DNA of 64,000 nucleotides from Mesotaenium endlicherianum. Lineage: Eukaryota > Streptophyta > Zygnematophyceae > Zygnematales > Mesotaeniaceae. The stretch is taken from NCBI GenBank assembly GCA_009602735.1, contig WELA01011789.1, positions 114,540-178,539 of the forward strand. Direction: 5' to 3'. Both the position numbers and the translations under genes were made by a program. Positions 19,712 through 31,814 of this stretch are shown piece by piece. The notes under the pieces are model-generated. The model had not been told where the DNA came from. It was given only the letters and a program-made list of their open reading frames with translations, and did not search any database. Positions within the stretch are counted from its first letter, which is position 1. Every line of letters begins with the position of its first letter.

Positions 19712-21406
19712 CACTCTGAGACCGATTTGGACCGAAACGGCAAAAAACGGCCCAGGTGTCGATCTCCGGTCATCTCCATTTGGATTTTTTCAACGCTAAG
19801 CCATGCAAAGTGGAGAACATGCCTCCTCCACGGCAGGCAAAGATGGTATTTTATGGGTATTTCTACGCTAAATGCCAAAGAAATTGCATAGGAACGATCT
19901 CTGCACTGATCTCCACCTTTGAAGCGTAGAAATCTTCATTGTCTTGTCCAATGTGCACCATGCAATTTTGGGTAAGTGGTAGAAGCGTAACCAGTGCTTG
20001 AAATGGTCACGGACACTTTCTTTGATCGGTGGTCGTTAAGTTTGAGTGTGTGTATAACGTTATCATGGACGGATTGGTCACAAAAGTCCAAAACAAAAAA
20101 TATATAAATCTTAGTCAACTTTGCTTCATTTTCCAAAGTTATCAAGTGGCGAGGGTGGCCTGACAGGCTCGCTCCCCGCCACCTATTCACTTTGTCAAGA
20201 AGGCAACGGGCCATAGTCGCTGGGTGGCAAGAGGCCCGCTTCCCGTTGCCCGGTTACGTCGTCAGCCGGCGACGGGCCAAAGTCGCCGGGTGTCGGGGGG
20301 GCCCTCTGACAAGCTTCATCCCCCCTGGTCCGGTCCCTTCTGTCAGCGGGGAGGGGTCCTCGCCTCCCGCTTGTATGTGATTGGTCGACGCCCGTGGGTG
20401 TATGAGCTGCTTGTACCCCCGCGGCCCTTTTGTCAGACGACAATTTAACTTCACCCAAATTTGCACCCGAACAACGAGTTATTATAATTGCGTCGGCCTG
20501 TCAGCTTTGCCCTGGCCAATGAATCACTCGCTGCTGGCGTCAAACACGTCAGCGGGCAACGCGGGCCACGGTACTCCGTTAGGGTGGCAAGTTTGGCCAA
20601 ATTATCTCGCCTAATTGACCAATCAAATTGCATTAATAAAACCACATACGTATTCTGTAGCAAACGCTCCATCCTCAATCACTACCGGACGGGCAATTCA
20701 GAAATTTTAAACATATCAGTAGCGCCTCACAGCGACTGTCATGGTACGAGCTGGTCTCTCATGGCTTATACTCTGTGCGCCTAGTAGCTTAGACCCTTTA
20801 GGGTTTGAGCCATACGGAGAAATAAATCTCCGTGGGGGTTGTGCTTGGAGGGTGTGGGCTCCATGCTGGCAAAATCCAGCAAATGGCCAAGATCCAAAAT
20901 ATCATGCATGTCTTGCTGTCCACGTGCGAGCAGATCCACCTGCCCATCGGGTCGGTGGCAGCTGCTTGACGCGGCCCCTGCCGCCAATAAAATAAAGTCA
21001 AATTCGAATTCTAATTGTCGGATCACCGACAAGTGAAAACAACTTCTTTTGTTAAAAGTCAATAGGTTTTTGCTTTTGGAAACGGTCGGCAACGATTTAG
21101 CTTTGGAATTTAGTGCTCAAATAAGTGTTTTGATTGGTTTAAGCTTTTGTCAATTGAATTTCAAAAGTGTGCTCTGAATGGCCCTTTCAATGTCATCGGT
21201 GTATGTAATTTTTGAATAGCATGCTCTGATTGGTCCTTCAATGCATAGATGCATTGTTAACGTCTCTGCTTTGAAGAAGCAAGCGGGGGGGTCCATTTGA
21301 AGGCAAAAAACACAAAAAAAACAGGCCCTGGTGGAGACATGGTATTTCTACGCTCGTCTCCGGTCATGACGTTTCGTAGTTTCCCCACTAGACCGGTCTC
21401 TGAGTG
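19712..21406. mobile_element. TIR DNA element, probably non-autonomous, inside the Harbinger gene
   Basis: The left end CACTCTGAGACCG and the right end CGGTCTCTGAGTG form 13-bp terminal inverted repeats with one mismatch. They lie exactly where the Harbinger coding sequence is interrupted. The 1.7-kb interior has no recognisable transposase; several short frames near 20200-20500 lie in a GC-rich patch without domains. The CACT termini suggest a CACTA-like element, but I cannot see a clean 3-bp target duplication. Confidence 0.5.
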
Positions 21407-22079
21407 TTGCTGGAGCAATAAACTGCACACACATAAAAATAGGAGACCATTTGGTGAGGATGGTGCATGCTACCGTAATCAAACGGGTGATTGTAGCAAT
21501 ATCTTGCAAGCGGTCGTAGACTCGAAGTGTCGCTTTCTTGATGTATATGCTGGATGGCCGGGCTCTTTTCGCGACGGTCGAGTCTTCAAAGCGTCCCCAC
21601 TACATGTTGCGCATGTGGGTAAAACCCATGTGCTAGCAACCATTCCTCGAGTGCAATTGGAAGATGGTGAGCTTATTCAGCCATACCTCTTGGGTGATGC
21701 CGGTTTTGCACTCATGCCTTGGGTCATTACTCTCTATGATAAGGTTTCGTGCCAGCGAAATCCAGCATGTAGAAAGTTCATTTTCCAGCATTCAAATAAA
21801 AGGATGTCAATTAAGAGAACCTTTGGTATCTTCAAGAATGTTCGGCGTTTATTTAGTGGTGTAGATAGATCTTTGAAGCACGACACAAAGGCTGTCACTG
21901 TCATTGTAATGGCTGGTTGTATTTTGCACAATTGGCTCATTCATAATGAGGACACAAACATAGCAGAGTATGATATGCCAGGATTGCCGAGTGCTCATGG
22001 CCACTGTGACGCACAAGACAAAGATGTTGAAGTGGGTGGTAGAGTGCGGCATTCTCTACGTGCAGCTTATTGTAGTTAG
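21407..22079 (+). pseudogene. PIF/Harbinger transposase, segment 3 (DDE domain)
   Basis: Right after the TIR element the sequence reads VAGAINCTHIKI in one frame, matching the family's GAIDxTHI motif with the first catalytic Asp replaced by Asn. After a frameshift (stop near 21514) the other frame reads CRFLDVYAGWPGSFRDGRVF, LLGDAGFALMPWVITLYD and KRMSIKRTFGIFKNVRRLF. These are the rest of the DDE_Tnp_4 domain, with the second Asp in the DVYAGWPGS region and a third acidic position missing or unclear. It ends with TVIVMAGCILHNW and a stop at 22077-22079. The catalytic change, frameshifts and two nested insertions make it a dead copy. Confidence 0.8.
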
Positions 22080-22899
22080 TGTGTATGTCAATAGCTTTTA
22101 GGCTATGGTCAGCAACTACGCTATGTCACTATACAAGTTATCGGTTGGAGATACAAATGGTTGACATTCATAACTGCACACTCTTTTACCTTAGCGGAAT
22201 CAGTCTCATGGCTCTTATTTTGTTGAAGCTGTATCTTGTGCCTGTAACTAAGATATGCATGGATTTCATTTTGAAGACTAAGGTGTAACATGCTTGCGTT
22301 GAAGGAAGGCCTTTACAATATGTAAAGAACTTTCTCTTCTGTAACTTTTATCTTCCTCACTACTAATAATGAAAAGCAAACAACCACTTCCAAAGAACCA
22401 CTCTTCAACTAAATTCCACGACCTGCAAGAGTCACTTTAGCATTGTTCATCAGAGGAGAGAATCATGTAGCGGCCATTGTCATTCGTGTTGGCAATCTAT
22501 GTCATCTTCACTAACAATATTTGCTTTTGCTTATTGTCATTTACAAATACACGAAGGACTTTTAGAAGGAATGCATTGTATAAACAAATAAGAGGTAAAC
22601 AATTGGCAAAGACAAACGACCCAAGTCTCACTTAGAAAAGCAAGTTAGCAACCAAACATAGCACAAAAGAGGTCCTTTAATAAATGTAACATTGTCTTCC
22701 TCAACAGCCCCTACCTGTATCATGAAATTTTGTCATTTAGGAGGCCAAATTGTCATATGAAGTAAATGTTATCTTCTTACTTATCTTTGGGAGGTGCCTG
22801 GCTTGCAATGCTTTAAAACATTTGAGCAAGTGCGTTAATACTGACATTGATACTAGTGCCTATTTTTTTTGCACACATAATTTGAGTTGCCATTGCCTC
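22080..22899. other. No gene seen; AT-rich sequence downstream of the Harbinger transposase
   Basis: AT-rich intergenic sequence between two convergent transposon-type genes. No supported ORF, and no terminal inverted repeat could be matched to the left end near 6.74 kb. Confidence 0.4.
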
Positions 22900-23379
22900 T
22901 TTAGCTATATGTTTCTAAACAGCACATGCAGCGTCAATGATAGTGGTGTCCTTAGAGATATCTCTTAAGCTCTCTATTTGCAACCTAGTCACTTCCATGA
23001 GCTCACTCCCTGAAGAATCAAGTACTGCAGGCGCCGGTGGGCCACGCGGCCACTTGAGTTTCTTCATGGCTTTGAGTCTTGTTTCACATCAACATTTCAA
23101 TAGGAGTGAGTACATGGTCTTCATGTGCACATGTAAGCCACGAGCTATGATTGAAGAAAAAATAGTAGGTGAAGAGTAAGTTTCACACTAACCTCCACAA
23201 GGGGTGAGTCTCCATGGATGTTCAGCATTGTGTCCACTGACACGAACTCTTGCGACACATGTGACATTGTCACTGGCGGCATATGAGGCACTCTTACTGG
23301 CGGCATCGAATGCTACGTCCTCGCAGTCCACTTCTGTGAGGAAGTGCAATATGCAAGTCATAAATACGGAGATCATGCA

Positions 23380-23813
23380 AGTGCCCGCACAAATAAAAAA
23401 AATACGCCCTCCCGCCCGCCCAAACACATACACAAGCAAGAGGGTGGACATAGAAAAACAAACAGGCGTGCACACACACAAATAAGCTGAGTAATAAAGA
23501 GACCAGCAGGCACATTAAAGTGCACAAGTAAAGGAAAGAAGGCAAGCTTTGCACAGACAAAAGCAAAGAAGAATAGCAGGCATAAGGAAGGAGAAAGTAG
23601 GAGCCTGCCCGCCCAAACACATACACAAGCGGGAGGGTGGATCGAGAGAAAGCAACAGGCATGCACACACACAAAAAAAATGCACGATAAAGAGGCCAGC
23701 AGGCACAAAAAGAGTACAAAGAACAAGGGAGAGGGCAGCAGCACAACGACAAAAAAAAAAGAGGGCAAATAAAGAGGCCAACAGGCACAAAAAACAGCAC
23801 AAAGGAAAAAGGC
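23380..23813. repeat. ~195-bp satellite-like tandem repeat, block 1
   Basis: Imperfect units share the landmark AAACACATACACAAGC (about 23422 and 23616, spacing ~194) and words such as GCCAGCAGGCACA and GGCAGGCTTTGCACAGACA. The low complexity opens several minus-strand Leu/Cys/Phe-rich frames, which are not genes. The block is interrupted by the solo LTR at 23814. Confidence 0.75.
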
Positions 23814-24533
23814 TGTAATGAATCAGTATATTAGTGGATATAATATTCATTTAAATATAATAGTTAATTAAGTTCAGCCTGCTGAACTTTAGTTAATAGT
23901 CAGTCTGCTGGACTTTACATAATTATCAGTTTGCTGACTCAGTCGAAAGCAGCAGGCTGAAAGTCCACTTGAGTCAGCTTGCTGACACATTCTTTGACAG
24001 CAAGCTGACTTCCGTACTCGGTAGCAGCGAACTGCCTTGATATGCATCTAAGTGCGATATGCTAGATGAATGGCCAGATGACATCCCTATGATGGATGGC
24101 TATTCGGGATGATGGGAGATGGCGGTGGATTTGGTTAACCGAGGTCCTACCAACGTGGTTAACTCCCGGGTAGGCGGTGCCATCGCACTGACCGTTGAAC
24201 AGTAAACTCATTCCATGTACATACGCTAGGCATTGCTCTCGAGTTCGGCATTCGGAAACGAGGCCAACTCTCTTGTACAGCTTACTGAGAGAGATCTGAA
24301 TCCAAGGCGAGAAGCCATTGATACGCACTGTCTTCTAACCTTGCTTATGTATGAGTTTACTGATTTGCATTATTGATGCTAGTTTACTCTCATTTGACTG
24401 ACGAGTATTATTCCCTGCTAGTGTATTGTCCTTTGCCGTTTAACTAGTTAACGGAAATACCATAAAGATTACTTGCTGATATAAAGATCTTTATTAATTG
24501 TTAATCGCCTATTTGGTAAGTCGATTCATTTCA
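23814..24533 (+). mobile_element. Solo LTR of the element C family
   Basis: A 720-bp copy of the element C LTR, starting TGTAATGAATCAG and ending GATTCATTTCA, the same length as that element's 3' LTR. Flanks are AAGGC on the left and AAGGG on the right, a probable 5-bp target duplication with one mismatch. It sits inside the satellite, whose units continue on both sides. No internal sequence remains, as expected from LTR-LTR recombination. Confidence 0.9.
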
Positions 24534-25829
24534 AAGGGCAGCAGCACCACGACAAAATAATAATAACCATAATAAAGAGGCCAGCAGGCAAACAAAATAG
24601 CACAAAGTAAAGAGGCCAGCAGCATCACGACAAAAAACAAACATACAAGTCATAATCATGGAGATCATGGAGGTGCACGTACAAAGAATAAATTAAACAT
24701 AAATTGTGAAGGAGTACTCACCTTCTCAGGTGGGGCGTCTTCTGTGCCGTTAATAGCGCTGTTGTTTTTACATGGGACACGCTCGAGGTCGGCATACACA
24801 TCGAATTGCTCCCGTCATGAACACATACCTCATATTAGAAGAACCAAGTGGACATGCATTGCGAACACTAATATGTAAAAGAAGGACAAGCATGAAAAAT
24901 ATATAGATGAACATGAACCTTCGCTTACCATTATAAGTGTCCACGTGGGCCACTTGCAACCTTGAACTTCATCGCTTGACACGTTGTCCGCATCTTCATT
25001 GCTTGGTAGGAGAGTGAGGTTGGATCGCATCTCCAATTTCCACATTCCTTCAGGACCATCAGCAATGCACATCAACCGTAGTAGCCCACTTCCACTACGT
25101 GCACATCGTCCTCCTCATCACCATTTTCACGAAATACATGCCCGGGAAGAACGTGAAATTTTGCCGCTGTGTAAGCATTCTTACACACACTCTCTAAAAT
25201 CCAATTCTGCAGATGAGAAGAATAATAAAGAATACTTGATTTAATGAAAATGACAATGCATGAGGTCATCATCGTGAGTATGAAGACACAAGTATTCAAG
25301 TATGTAGTACAACACAGTGGAGTGGAGAAGGTACCTTGGTGGAAGCCATGTTCAGAGGAGCAGGCTTGAACTTATCGTTGTACGTTGTGATGTTCAATAT
25401 AAGCTTTGTTTCCGTCATCGTCTCCAAGCACGCGGGTCCAAAGAGCGCCACTACTGTGGCATCGTCGACGCTGCTTGATGCATGACGGGCCTACACAGAG
25501 AGTGACGTCCACACACACATGAAGAATTAAATGAGGCTATTGCAAACGCAGCATCTGTATTGAAAGTGAAAGCAGGCAGACACACAACAAAGCACAAAAA
25601 AAGAAAATGAGGCAGGTAAACAGAAAGGAATTGAGGAAGCTTGCAAATTGGGGCAGACAGACAAATTGCACTCGGCTGGAAGATAGTACACAGGCAGGCT
25701 TACCTCTGCATTAAAGTGGCGGCTTGAAGTCCCCACCTGTTGGGCTCTAGTCGTGTCAGGCCCCACAGAAGACCCCACAGAAGACGGGCAAGAGGGGGGC
25801 ATGAGTAAGGCAGACAAGGAAAATAACAA

Positions 25830-26780
25830 AACATAGCAGGCAGGCAGGGAAGGAGGGAGCGGCAGCCTGTCCGCACTTACATGAAGAAAGAAAAAGACGG
25901 GCAGGCTGTCAGCAAGCAACAGCCTGCCCGCCCGCACACGTACACAAGCAGGATAGTGGACGTAGAAAAAGCAACAGGCGTGCACACACACAAATAAACT
26001 GCATAATAAAGACGTCAGCAGGCACAAAAAACCAGAGAAAGAAAAAGGGAGAAGGCAGGCTTTGCACAGACAGAAGCAAAGACAAATAGCAGGCATAAAG
26101 CAGGAGAAAATAGGAGCCCGCCCGCCTGCACACATACACAAGCAAGAGGTTTGACAGAGAAAAAGCAAGGGGCAAGTACACACACGAATATACTGCATAT
26201 AAAGCGGCCAGCAGGCACAAAAAATAGCAAAAGTAAAGGGAAGAAGGCAGGCTTTGCATAGACAGAAGCAAAGAAAAATAGCAGTCATAAGGCAGGAGAA
26301 GGTAGAAGCCCGCTTGCCCAAACACATTCACAAGCGAGAGTGTGGATCGAGAGGAAGCAATAGGCATACACACACACACACAAAAAATTGCATAATAAAT
26401 AGGCCAGCAGGCATACAAAATAGCACAAAGAAAAGGGGCAGGGCAGGCTTTGCACAGTACAAAGCAGAGACAAGATATCAGGCATAAGGCAGGAGAAAGT
26501 GGAAGCCCGCCCGCCCAAACACATACAGAAACGGGAGGGTGGGCACAGAAAAAGCAACAGGCATACTGACACACGAATAAACAGCATAATAAAGACGCCA
26601 GCAGGCACGAAAAACAGCACAAAGAAAGCAGGCCAGCAGCACAACGACAAAAACATAAACAGCATAATAAAGAGGTTAGGAGGCAGAAAACCAGCTCAAG
26701 GAATGCAGGCGAGCAGCACAAAAAAAATTAAATAAACAGAAGAATAAAGAGGCCACCAGGCAGATACAGCAACAAGAAAA
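25830..26780. repeat. ~195-bp satellite-like tandem repeat, block 2
   Basis: Continuation of the array at 23380. The CACA(T/C)(A/G)TACACAAGC landmark recurs near 25935, 26130, 26318 and 26516 (spacings about 195, 188 and 198 bp), each followed by a GGAGGGTGGA-like stretch and an AAAGCAACAGGC-like stretch. Units are diverged. The array lies between exon-like blocks of the trihelix gene. Confidence 0.75.
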
Positions 26781-27756
26781 AAGGCGAGAAGGTAAGCTTT
26801 GCAAGCAGTAAGGAAAGACAAGATAGCAGGCAGAAGGAAAGAGAAACTAGGAATGAGGGAAATATATAGCAGGATAGCAGGCAGGCACATTGGCAAAGAG
26901 AAAAAGTAGCATGAAGGAAAACAACTAATGCGACACATTGATGTAGACAGAGTAATACAAGAGCTACCAGATTGGACTTTTTGGAACAAAATATGAGGGA
27001 GAAAAGCTTACCTTTGACGATGAATGGGTGCGTTTGTTTGAAAGGCCACTTAGCATCTCCGGTGCTGCTACTTGAGTATTGACGGGTGACATGCAGTGAC
27101 CTCCCGTCATGGAGTGCTTATTGCCAATAGATTCATTTAAAGTCCGAAATATTTTAGTAGAAAAATGTCAAGGCAAAGCACTCAAAGACCATCAGACCTT
27201 AGCTTCCCCTCTCTCCGTTTTACCCATCTTCCAGTATAATCTTGGAGCACCCGTCTTTGATGAGAGATCAAGAATAACCTTAAAGGTGGACAACAAGTTA
27301 TTCCATTTGAAGTTACATTGATCAGGTGTTCTAGCAAAGCCATGAAGTCCCATATGTTCTAAAATTGCTGCCCACTTCTTTGCTGCTGTTTTGTTGGACC
27401 AATTTTCCCTTGGTAGAGAACCCCCCTACCCCCCCAACCTTCACGGCTTTTCCTTTGGCTAAAGCTTTCGCATCGGCTGCACTCTTCTTGCTCTCATTAC
27501 GCTCTCTCATTTTCATACCCGCCCATGCACAGGCTTCTACAAGACAAAGGCAAGCTTCCTCCGACCATAGCTCTTCCTTAGCCGGAGGAGTAGGTGCCAC
27601 TTGTGGGGCGGCTGGGGGAGCAACTGGTGGAGCGAGTGGAGGAGCTTGTCCTCCAACGTTGACATCAGGATCCGTCAAACTCATAAACAACAGGACAGGT
27701 GCCTCATCACTTGAAGACGCCGGGCTTGAGAGGGTTGTAGCGTTCTCTTCGACCAC

Positions 27757-28654
27757 AAGGGGTTAAATGTCTTGCAGACCTGCCTGCCCTTGTTCTACAT
27801 CTAGAGGAGCTGAAGAAGAAGTCGAAGCCAAGTGACAGTTAAGAGCCTGAACTGTGTGAGCAAGAATGATGCACTGAAGGCTGTCTTCGTTGGATAAATG
27901 CAATTTCAGGTGAGGGCTGTTTCGTGATTCAAGTGCTTCTCGTCGAGTGTATGCTTAGCGCGAATTTGCAAAAAGTTTGTCAAAATTTAGCAAAAGTTGG
28001 CACATGCAGGCAAAGCGTTCAAATTTTGTTGAGAAGTACGCTACGAAGTACTAAACAAGGGATTTGACGAGTCCATTTTGACGTGATACGCCTAATGCCG
28101 ATGAGTCCGGAATAGAAAGATAGCAGGACCTCGTCGATTCCAAAAAAACGCAAATGACCTCTTGAGGTCATTTGCGTTTTGACCTATTCAGTTCAATTTT
28201 CGTTAAATTTCAATTGTAAACGTGAAAAAGTTGAAAAGAAAACAGGCCGCATAAGTGCATTAAAAACCACGATTCGTGACCACATTTTCAACTAAAAAGT
28301 CGCGCTCACTGTCGAGTACACGCGGGTACAATCGAAATGAATAGTATCCCTCAATTTTGGCCACTGTAAACCAGGCCTTAGTCTCAATTTTAGTTTTATG
28401 CTCAGTTGAAGTCCCAGTTTCAGTCTAGTAGAAAAAGTTTCTCTTCAAAAATTGAAATAAGTATTTGCACCAGTTTGCAGGTTGTAACTTGTACCTATCA
28501 TATATAGTCGACGAGGGTGACAATCTGCAGGGATGCCACTGTACGACATTTGAACTTTGCAATGTGAGAGGCCTCGGCTACCTTCATAATTCTTGTCGGT
28601 GATCCATGCATGAGTTATAGTCACTGTTCAGTGACCAGTGACCACTAGGGATCA
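27757..28654. other. Non-coding; one perfect hairpin and a Harbinger-like terminus
   Basis: No supported ORF. Around 28358-28379 lies GGCCACTGTAAACCAGGCC followed by TTA. Read on the minus strand this is TAA-GGCCTGGTTTAC, resembling PIF/Harbinger ends with a 3-bp TWA target site. No partner terminus was found on the left, so it is a candidate only. Confidence 0.35.
28145..28180. repeat. Perfect 17-bp inverted repeat with 2-bp loop
   Basis: AAAACGCAAATGACCTC (28145-28161) is followed by TT and then its exact reverse complement (28164-28180). There is no T-tract or gene end next to it to make it a terminator. It may be a MITE core or a small-RNA-type hairpin. Confidence 0.8.
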
Positions 28655-29848
28655 CTACACTCTAAATTCTTTTCGGGACTTCTTGAGAGGTTCTTGAGAG
28701 CAGAACACCTTGACAGGGGCAAATTGGGGGTTCTCATGATCGAGATTCTGGAAATTTTTTCAAACGCGTCGTCTGGTCCGCTTGAGAGCCAGTCCGAGTT
28801 TGAGATTGGGCGGCTCAAGCCCTTACGCGCTTGTGTTCTTGACCGGTCTTCGAAAGTAAAATCATTCTTGAATGTTTTTTCAAGAAGTCATCCACTCTCT
28901 CAAGCTTTTCCATCTTGAAATATTCTCAAATCAATTACCTTACGCGAAATTGAAATCATGAAGTTAGTTTCAAAAGGAATTTCGGAACGTCAAATAATCC
29001 CCGCCTTGTACCTCATTCCACTAAATCTCACCGTTCATCTGAATCTATTGTCGATCGACAAACACTTCAACGATTACACATTCTGAATTGTTCCCAAACG
29101 TTCTCTAATTATTGAGCTAATATCCCACATTACAAACTCACACAATCATCGTACACCGTGTATCACTACCATTAGCCAAATTTTCCAAATCTATCTCGCG
29201 CCACCAACAAATTTTTAAAGTTGGTGACATCCTGATGACCCACGTGATACCAAACGAGGTTCTTGGAAAATAGAGGGTTTTGGAAATTAGATTAACTTCG
29301 GATATATTGCACTGTAGATATCGTAGAGGCAAATTAAATTAGATTTTAGGCAGGTCTGTAGCTATGGTAGGTAGATGGTTTAATATGTAACGTAGGTAAA
29401 ACTGTAGGTGAGTAACACGCAGTTACATAGTTCTCTGTAGATGTATATTGTTAGCGAGTGTATATATAAAGCTGTAAATATACATCTAGTTAGGTGCAGT
29501 GTTGTTTGTAAATTACCTTGCTAAATAATTTAGCGGTTCATTTGGGCGAGAAAACCTGACGAGAATAGACCGATTTATGCGACCGACAAACTTATACAGG
29601 ATGCGACTCGAGGACTGAGTGGATAACTATAACGCCTCGCGACCGACTTTTTTAATTGTGATTTGTGTTGGTAAATCGCGTCCTCTCCATGTCGGGGCAA
29701 TTTGTACTAAGACTTTGAGAAAGCCTCTCAAGAATCTTGAGCTTGAGAAATAAAACGTTCAAAAGGCACTCTAGAAATTCGCTTCTCAAGAGTCGATTCT
29801 CAAGCGATTTGAGGCCGCTTGAGAGGCCGAAAAAATCTAGAGTGTAGC
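28655..29848. mobile_element. MITE-like element with ~22-bp TIRs
   Basis: The left end CTACACTCTAAATTCTTTTC and the right end, reverse complement CTACACTCTAGATTTTTTC, form imperfect terminal inverted repeats about 1.2 kb apart. Subterminal regions on both sides are rich in CTTGAGA/TCTCAAG words. The interior has no recognisable transposase. No clear target duplication was found, so the superfamily is undetermined. Confidence 0.45.
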
Positions 29849-31814
29849 GATGATTGCCCAATAACAAGTTGTAGGCTCTGACCCCTAGCCCTAGGGCCCG
29901 TACCCTGTTGTTTAAAAAAACATCCAAATTTAAAGGCAGGATTTCCTTAGCATCCAAATCATTAATTTCCGAGTTTTATGTGACATCCGCTTTCAACAAA
30001 CTGGACATCCTTTTTGTTTCGATCGGATTTTTAATCTCCTAAATCACAAATAACACCCAAAAATATGAATCGAGGAGTCTGATTGTGAGGCGCATAGGCC
30101 AGGTGCATAGGGCCACATGACAAACATGTGGCCATCATACGCAATGGAGACCTGTTGAGTGACCATCACATCCCAAGTCAGCACACTTGTTCCTACAGCG
30201 ACGATTGGTTCCTTTAAATCTTTCCGATCCATCGACACCATTTGACACATACTGATGTCTCCTTGAATGTCCATCACTGGAGGTGACTCGCTTGGGTTTT
30301 CTGGAGCCACCGGGAGCAGCACGGCCCGCCTGACTTTGCTTGGCTGCAGGTGGCAGGAGAAACGGGATTCGGAAATGGATGAGCACCGGGAGGTAGGAAC
30401 TTCGAACTAGATACCAGAAGTCACCGGAAGACACGACCCTGCACGGACCCCAAGCCCAGCCCCACGCACCCGACTGCACCCACGCCACAATGCCTCAACT
30501 CAAGTTTGAACAAAAGTAGGCTGCACGTGTGATTTGTTGTGACAGAATTTGGTAACTGGTGGCTATTCCTGGTTGTTCATGGTCATATAGCGGGTTCTAG
30601 CCACTTTTACCACCACGTTATTGCTGGCAATTGCGCGCAGCTGGGGACAAAGCCGGGATCGATGATCACCGCGGGCTGCCGGGGGCAAAACTAGATACTG
30701 AATCTTTGCCACGTACAATTGTTTTACACTTCTCGCAAGTGCTCGCAAGAATAAACAAAGTTTCCGGTCAGGTATCCACGGACTTCAAAACGGCTTATGC
30801 ACGACGTGCACCGTCGGAGCTGAACTCCACCGAGCTCCGAACGTTGCGACTTGAATGTCATCTCAACATTCAACGGTGAGATTTGAAAAACGCAGAATGC
30901 AGATCGTGGGATTCCAAGGAAGGCTGTCATTTTCAGTAATGTGCTATGTCGGCTGCTGGCCGTGAAGCATCTAAAGTGACGCAAAAACATCAAAATGCGT
31001 GTCTTTCGTGTCGTATAGTACTAAAGCGTTTTGTCACGCTTGCGTGATGCTCATCGGCGATCGTCGCTACATCACTACAGGTGAATCTGCGCGGATGATA
31101 CATAGCGGGCACTTGTAAAAAAAAAGACCGAAGGGGCCAATAAAAAAATGGATACACTCCGTAGACAGCTAGGGAGGCTTATGGCTGCGCAAGTTCACTG
31201 AATCTGGCCCAGTTTGGTAACCTGGGCTTGGAACCAGACGTGTTTAACTAAACCTGGCACGCGAGACCACTCCGCCGCTATGTCGAACAGGGCTCGTAAA
31301 TGTATCTTTCATGCTTAGAGTTATTATATTATTTCACATTTGAGAGGTATATCAGATGTATGGAGCCGAACGTGATTATGATGTCGTACAGTATGCACTG
31401 TTATAGACGGGATGTTGGAGTCCCTTACGACGTACGGAGTGCCCCCCTTGACGAGGCTTACATTGTCGTGCTTTTTGCAACCATGTCAAACATCACTATG
31501 AGCAACAGTTAGGAAGCTAGTTTAGTGCTAAACTGAAGTAAGCGCTGTTAACACTCCTTGATCATCTTTTCCGTTCACATATAAGAGTGTGTGCAATTAC
31601 CTTGTAGATGTGCCTTGAGAAATCAGACTGCCGCCTCAATTAAAACTGCATACACTGAGGCGGAGAGGCGAACCAAAAGGTCAATTCGGTTCTAAATTTG
31701 GCCAAGAGGCAAACTTCCGTGCGACATCTTCCCCGCAAGGATCTCTTTGTCGGGTCTCTTTAGTAGTTTCACTTCTGTTACATTCCCTCTTTGTGGTCAC
31801 CTTTCACAACCACC
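29849..31814. other. Intergenic sequence upstream of the sulfate transporter
   Basis: Short open frames on both strands (for example minus 30135-30488) show no domain. A CACATATAAGAG sequence near 31577, about 235 bp before the transporter ATG, is the best TATA-box candidate. The last ~200 bp are presumably promoter and 5' UTR. Confidence 0.4.

Larger units (their letters stand above)
22900..27756 (-). pseudogene. Myb/SANT-like (trihelix) gene in exon-like pieces, possibly Harbinger ORF1
   Basis: Minus-strand exon-like blocks run from 27756 down. The block 27756-27130 has a Pro/Ala-rich start, ELWSEEACLCLVEACAWAG, and after a frameshift near 27400 AAKKWAAILEHMGLHGFART, PDQCNFKWNNLLSTFKVI and LYWKM, a trihelix/Myb-SANT pattern. 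Further blocks have plausible splice ends: 25335-25490 (AG acceptor, GT donor, 52 codons), 25077-25206, 24931-25075, about 24722-24790 and 23193-23333. The last is about 22930-23085, with TRLKAMKKLKWPRGPP and ELMEVTRLQIESLRDISKD. Satellite DNA and a solo LTR lie in the gaps. PIF/Harbinger elements carry such a Myb-like partner that helps the transposase bind DNA, so this could be its partner. The gene model is tentative. Confidence 0.4.

Noticed and set aside
19541-19891. A 116-codon plus-strand frame
   Set aside because: It begins in the LTR of element A and runs into the Harbinger fragment and then the TIR element, so it is a chance fusion.
23294-26721. Long minus-strand frames rich in Leu, Cys, Phe and Val that look like multi-pass membrane proteins
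   Set aside because: They are translations of the ~195-bp satellite. The same peptide words recur with the DNA period, and frames overlap one another.
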